The notes below the pieces were generated by a model that saw only the letters and a list, made by a program, of their open reading frames with translations, ran no database searches and was not told the DNA's origin. A DNA stretch of 5,134 nucleotides from Actinomycetota bacterium (GTDB lineage: Bacteria; Actinomycetota; Acidimicrobiia; Acidimicrobiales; Ilumatobacteraceae). The stretch is from assembly GCA_005805045.1 (NCBI GenBank), contig SYNW01000001.1, positions 1 to 5,134 of the forward strand. The letters run 5' to 3'. The position numbers were made by a program, and so were the translations under genes. Positions 4,305 through 5,134 of the stretch are shown one piece after another (positions within the stretch are counted from its first letter, which is position 1; every line of letters begins with the position of its first letter).

Positions 4305-5134
4305 TTACTTGTTCTGCAAGTCCCACCAAGATTTCAAACGATCGCGCACCTCTTGCTCGCCAAGCAAACCTTCTTCAATGCGAATCTCCATTAAAAATTC
4401 CAGAGCATTACCAACATGTCGGCTCGGTTTTATATTCAAAAATTCCATTACTTGCGCACCATCCATTTCCGCACGCATTGCGGCAAGTTCCTCTCGCGCC
4501 GTGAGTTCGGCGATGCGTTGTTCAAGTTCGTCCATGCGCCGAGCGAGTGCGGCAACTTTTTTTTCGTTACGAGTCGTACAATCACTTTTAGTCAAGACAT
4601 TCAATTCGGCTAAGTGCGCACCTGCGTCGCGCACATATCTGCGCACCGCCGCATCTGTCCATCCCATTTGATATGTGTGAAATCGCGCGCTGAGTGCGAC
4701 CAGTTCGGCGACCGTCTCGACGTCTTGCACCGGATATCGCAGTTTGCGCATTCGATCACGGGTCATGCGTGCGCCCACGGCTTCATGATGATAAAAAGTT
4801 ATGCCCTTGCCCGGGCGAATCGCCCGCGTTTTTGGCTTGCCGACGTCATGGAATAGCGCCGCCAACCGGGTGATGCGAAAATCACACGGCTCATCGCTCT
4901 TTACATTTTCAATTACCGCGAGCGTGTGCGTCAAAACATCCTTGTGTCGATGAATCGGGTCTTGCTCGAGTTGCATCGCTGCGAGTTCTGGCAAAAAATG
5001 CGCAGAGAGACCGTTGTCAACCAAAAACCACAAACCAAATGACGGTCGATCGGTGACTATCAGGCGGTCGAACTCGTCGCGAATTCGCTCGGCACTAACA
5101 ATCGTGATGCGATCAGACATCGCTTTGACTGCTA
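4305..5134 (-). CDS. cca: CCA tRNA nucleotidyltransferase, C-terminal part (cut by right window edge)
   Basis: The frame is open to the right edge; the first visible residues are AVKAMSDRITIVSAERIRDE. That run matches the middle of CCA-adding enzymes, where SAERIRDE begins the linker after the nucleotidyltransferase and neck domains. The ATG at 5120 is therefore internal and this is not a short standalone HD protein. Visible parts, numbered from the first complete codon, are an HD-type domain with HRHKD (61-65), HD in LFHDVGKP (95-96) and YHHEA (114-118). Then come SDCTTRNEKK (183-192), a charged helix, and a C-terminal NIKPSRHVGNALEFL region typical of the family. The enzyme adds or repairs the 3' CCA of tRNAs in the cytoplasm using CTP and ATP; the HD domain in bacterial members can have phosphohydrolase activity. 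The catalytic head lies outside the window. The mycobacterial homologue is often called pcnA. Confidence 0.92.
   Translation of the reverse strand, partial: AVKAMSDRITIVSAERIRDEFDRLIVTDRPSFGLWFLVDNGLSAHFLPELAAMQLEQDPIHRHKDVLTHTLAVIENVKSDEPCDFRITRLAALFHDVGKPKTRAIRPGKGITFYHHEAVGARMTRDRMRKLRYPVQDVETVAELVALSARFHTYQMGWTDAAVRRYVRDAGAHLAELNVLTKSDCTTRNEKKVAALARRMDELEQRIAELTAREELAAMRAEMDGAQVMEFLNIKPSRHVGNALEFLMEIRIEEGLLGEQEVRDRLKSWWDLQNK

Noticed and set aside
4087..4671. A 194-codon open frame on the plus strand
   Set aside because: It lies antisense across cca and the DUF5318 gene, has Ser/Arg/Cys-rich composition typical of a shadow frame, and shows no recognisable domain.

Overview
The window reads as a chromosomal housekeeping segment from a member of the Actinomycetota with an intermediate base composition (roughly half G+C by eye). 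Evidence for the phylum is the gene order rpsF-ssb-rpsR-rplI-dnaB, a DUF5318-type zinc-ribbon protein just upstream, an actinobacterial-style tRNA-Gly(CCC) beside dcd, and protein sequences that resemble actinobacterial homologues. The moderate G+C, the long tail on S18 and cca lying next to DUF5318 would suit an aquatic Acidimicrobiia-like lineage, but that placement is inference.

All protein genes lie on the minus strand and are transcribed from high to low coordinates. In transcription order they are: the C-terminal part of a CCA-adding tRNA nucleotidyltransferase that enters from the right edge (5134-4305); a DUF5318 family protein (4279-3878); a 127-base structured leader (3877-3751); rpsF (S6, 3750-3418); ssb (3385-2933); rpsR (S18, 2894-2445); rplI (L9, 2448-2002, start overlapping the rpsR stop); a 110-base gap with DnaA-box-like sites and an inverted repeat; dnaB (replicative helicase, 1891-503); and a 67-residue two-helix membrane protein of unknown function starting 2 bases after dnaB (500-297). 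A tRNA-Gly gene then sits on the plus strand (187-257), convergent with that unit. The first 35 codons of dcd (dCTP deaminase) leave the window on the minus strand at 106-1.

The genes combine translation (S6, S18, L9, tRNA maturation, tRNA-Gly) with replication (SSB, DnaB, dNTP supply by Dcd). S6 and S18 form a heterodimer in the 30S platform, and the rpsF leader carries a fold matching the known S6:S18-binding motif (a CCG in a bulge flanked by a stem and a hairpin). The same bases can instead form a helix that buries the rpsF ribosome binding site, and an upstream hairpin competes for the other side of the stem, so the leader looks like a multi-state switch.

Other points of note are an S18 protein lacking all four zinc-ligand positions and carrying a tail of about 63 residues, two tandem DnaA-box-like 9-mers ahead of dnaB, and an unusual C at position 55 of the tRNA T-loop. 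I see no mobile element, CRISPR array, intein or pseudogene, and no previously undescribed system; the region is mostly conserved core genome.
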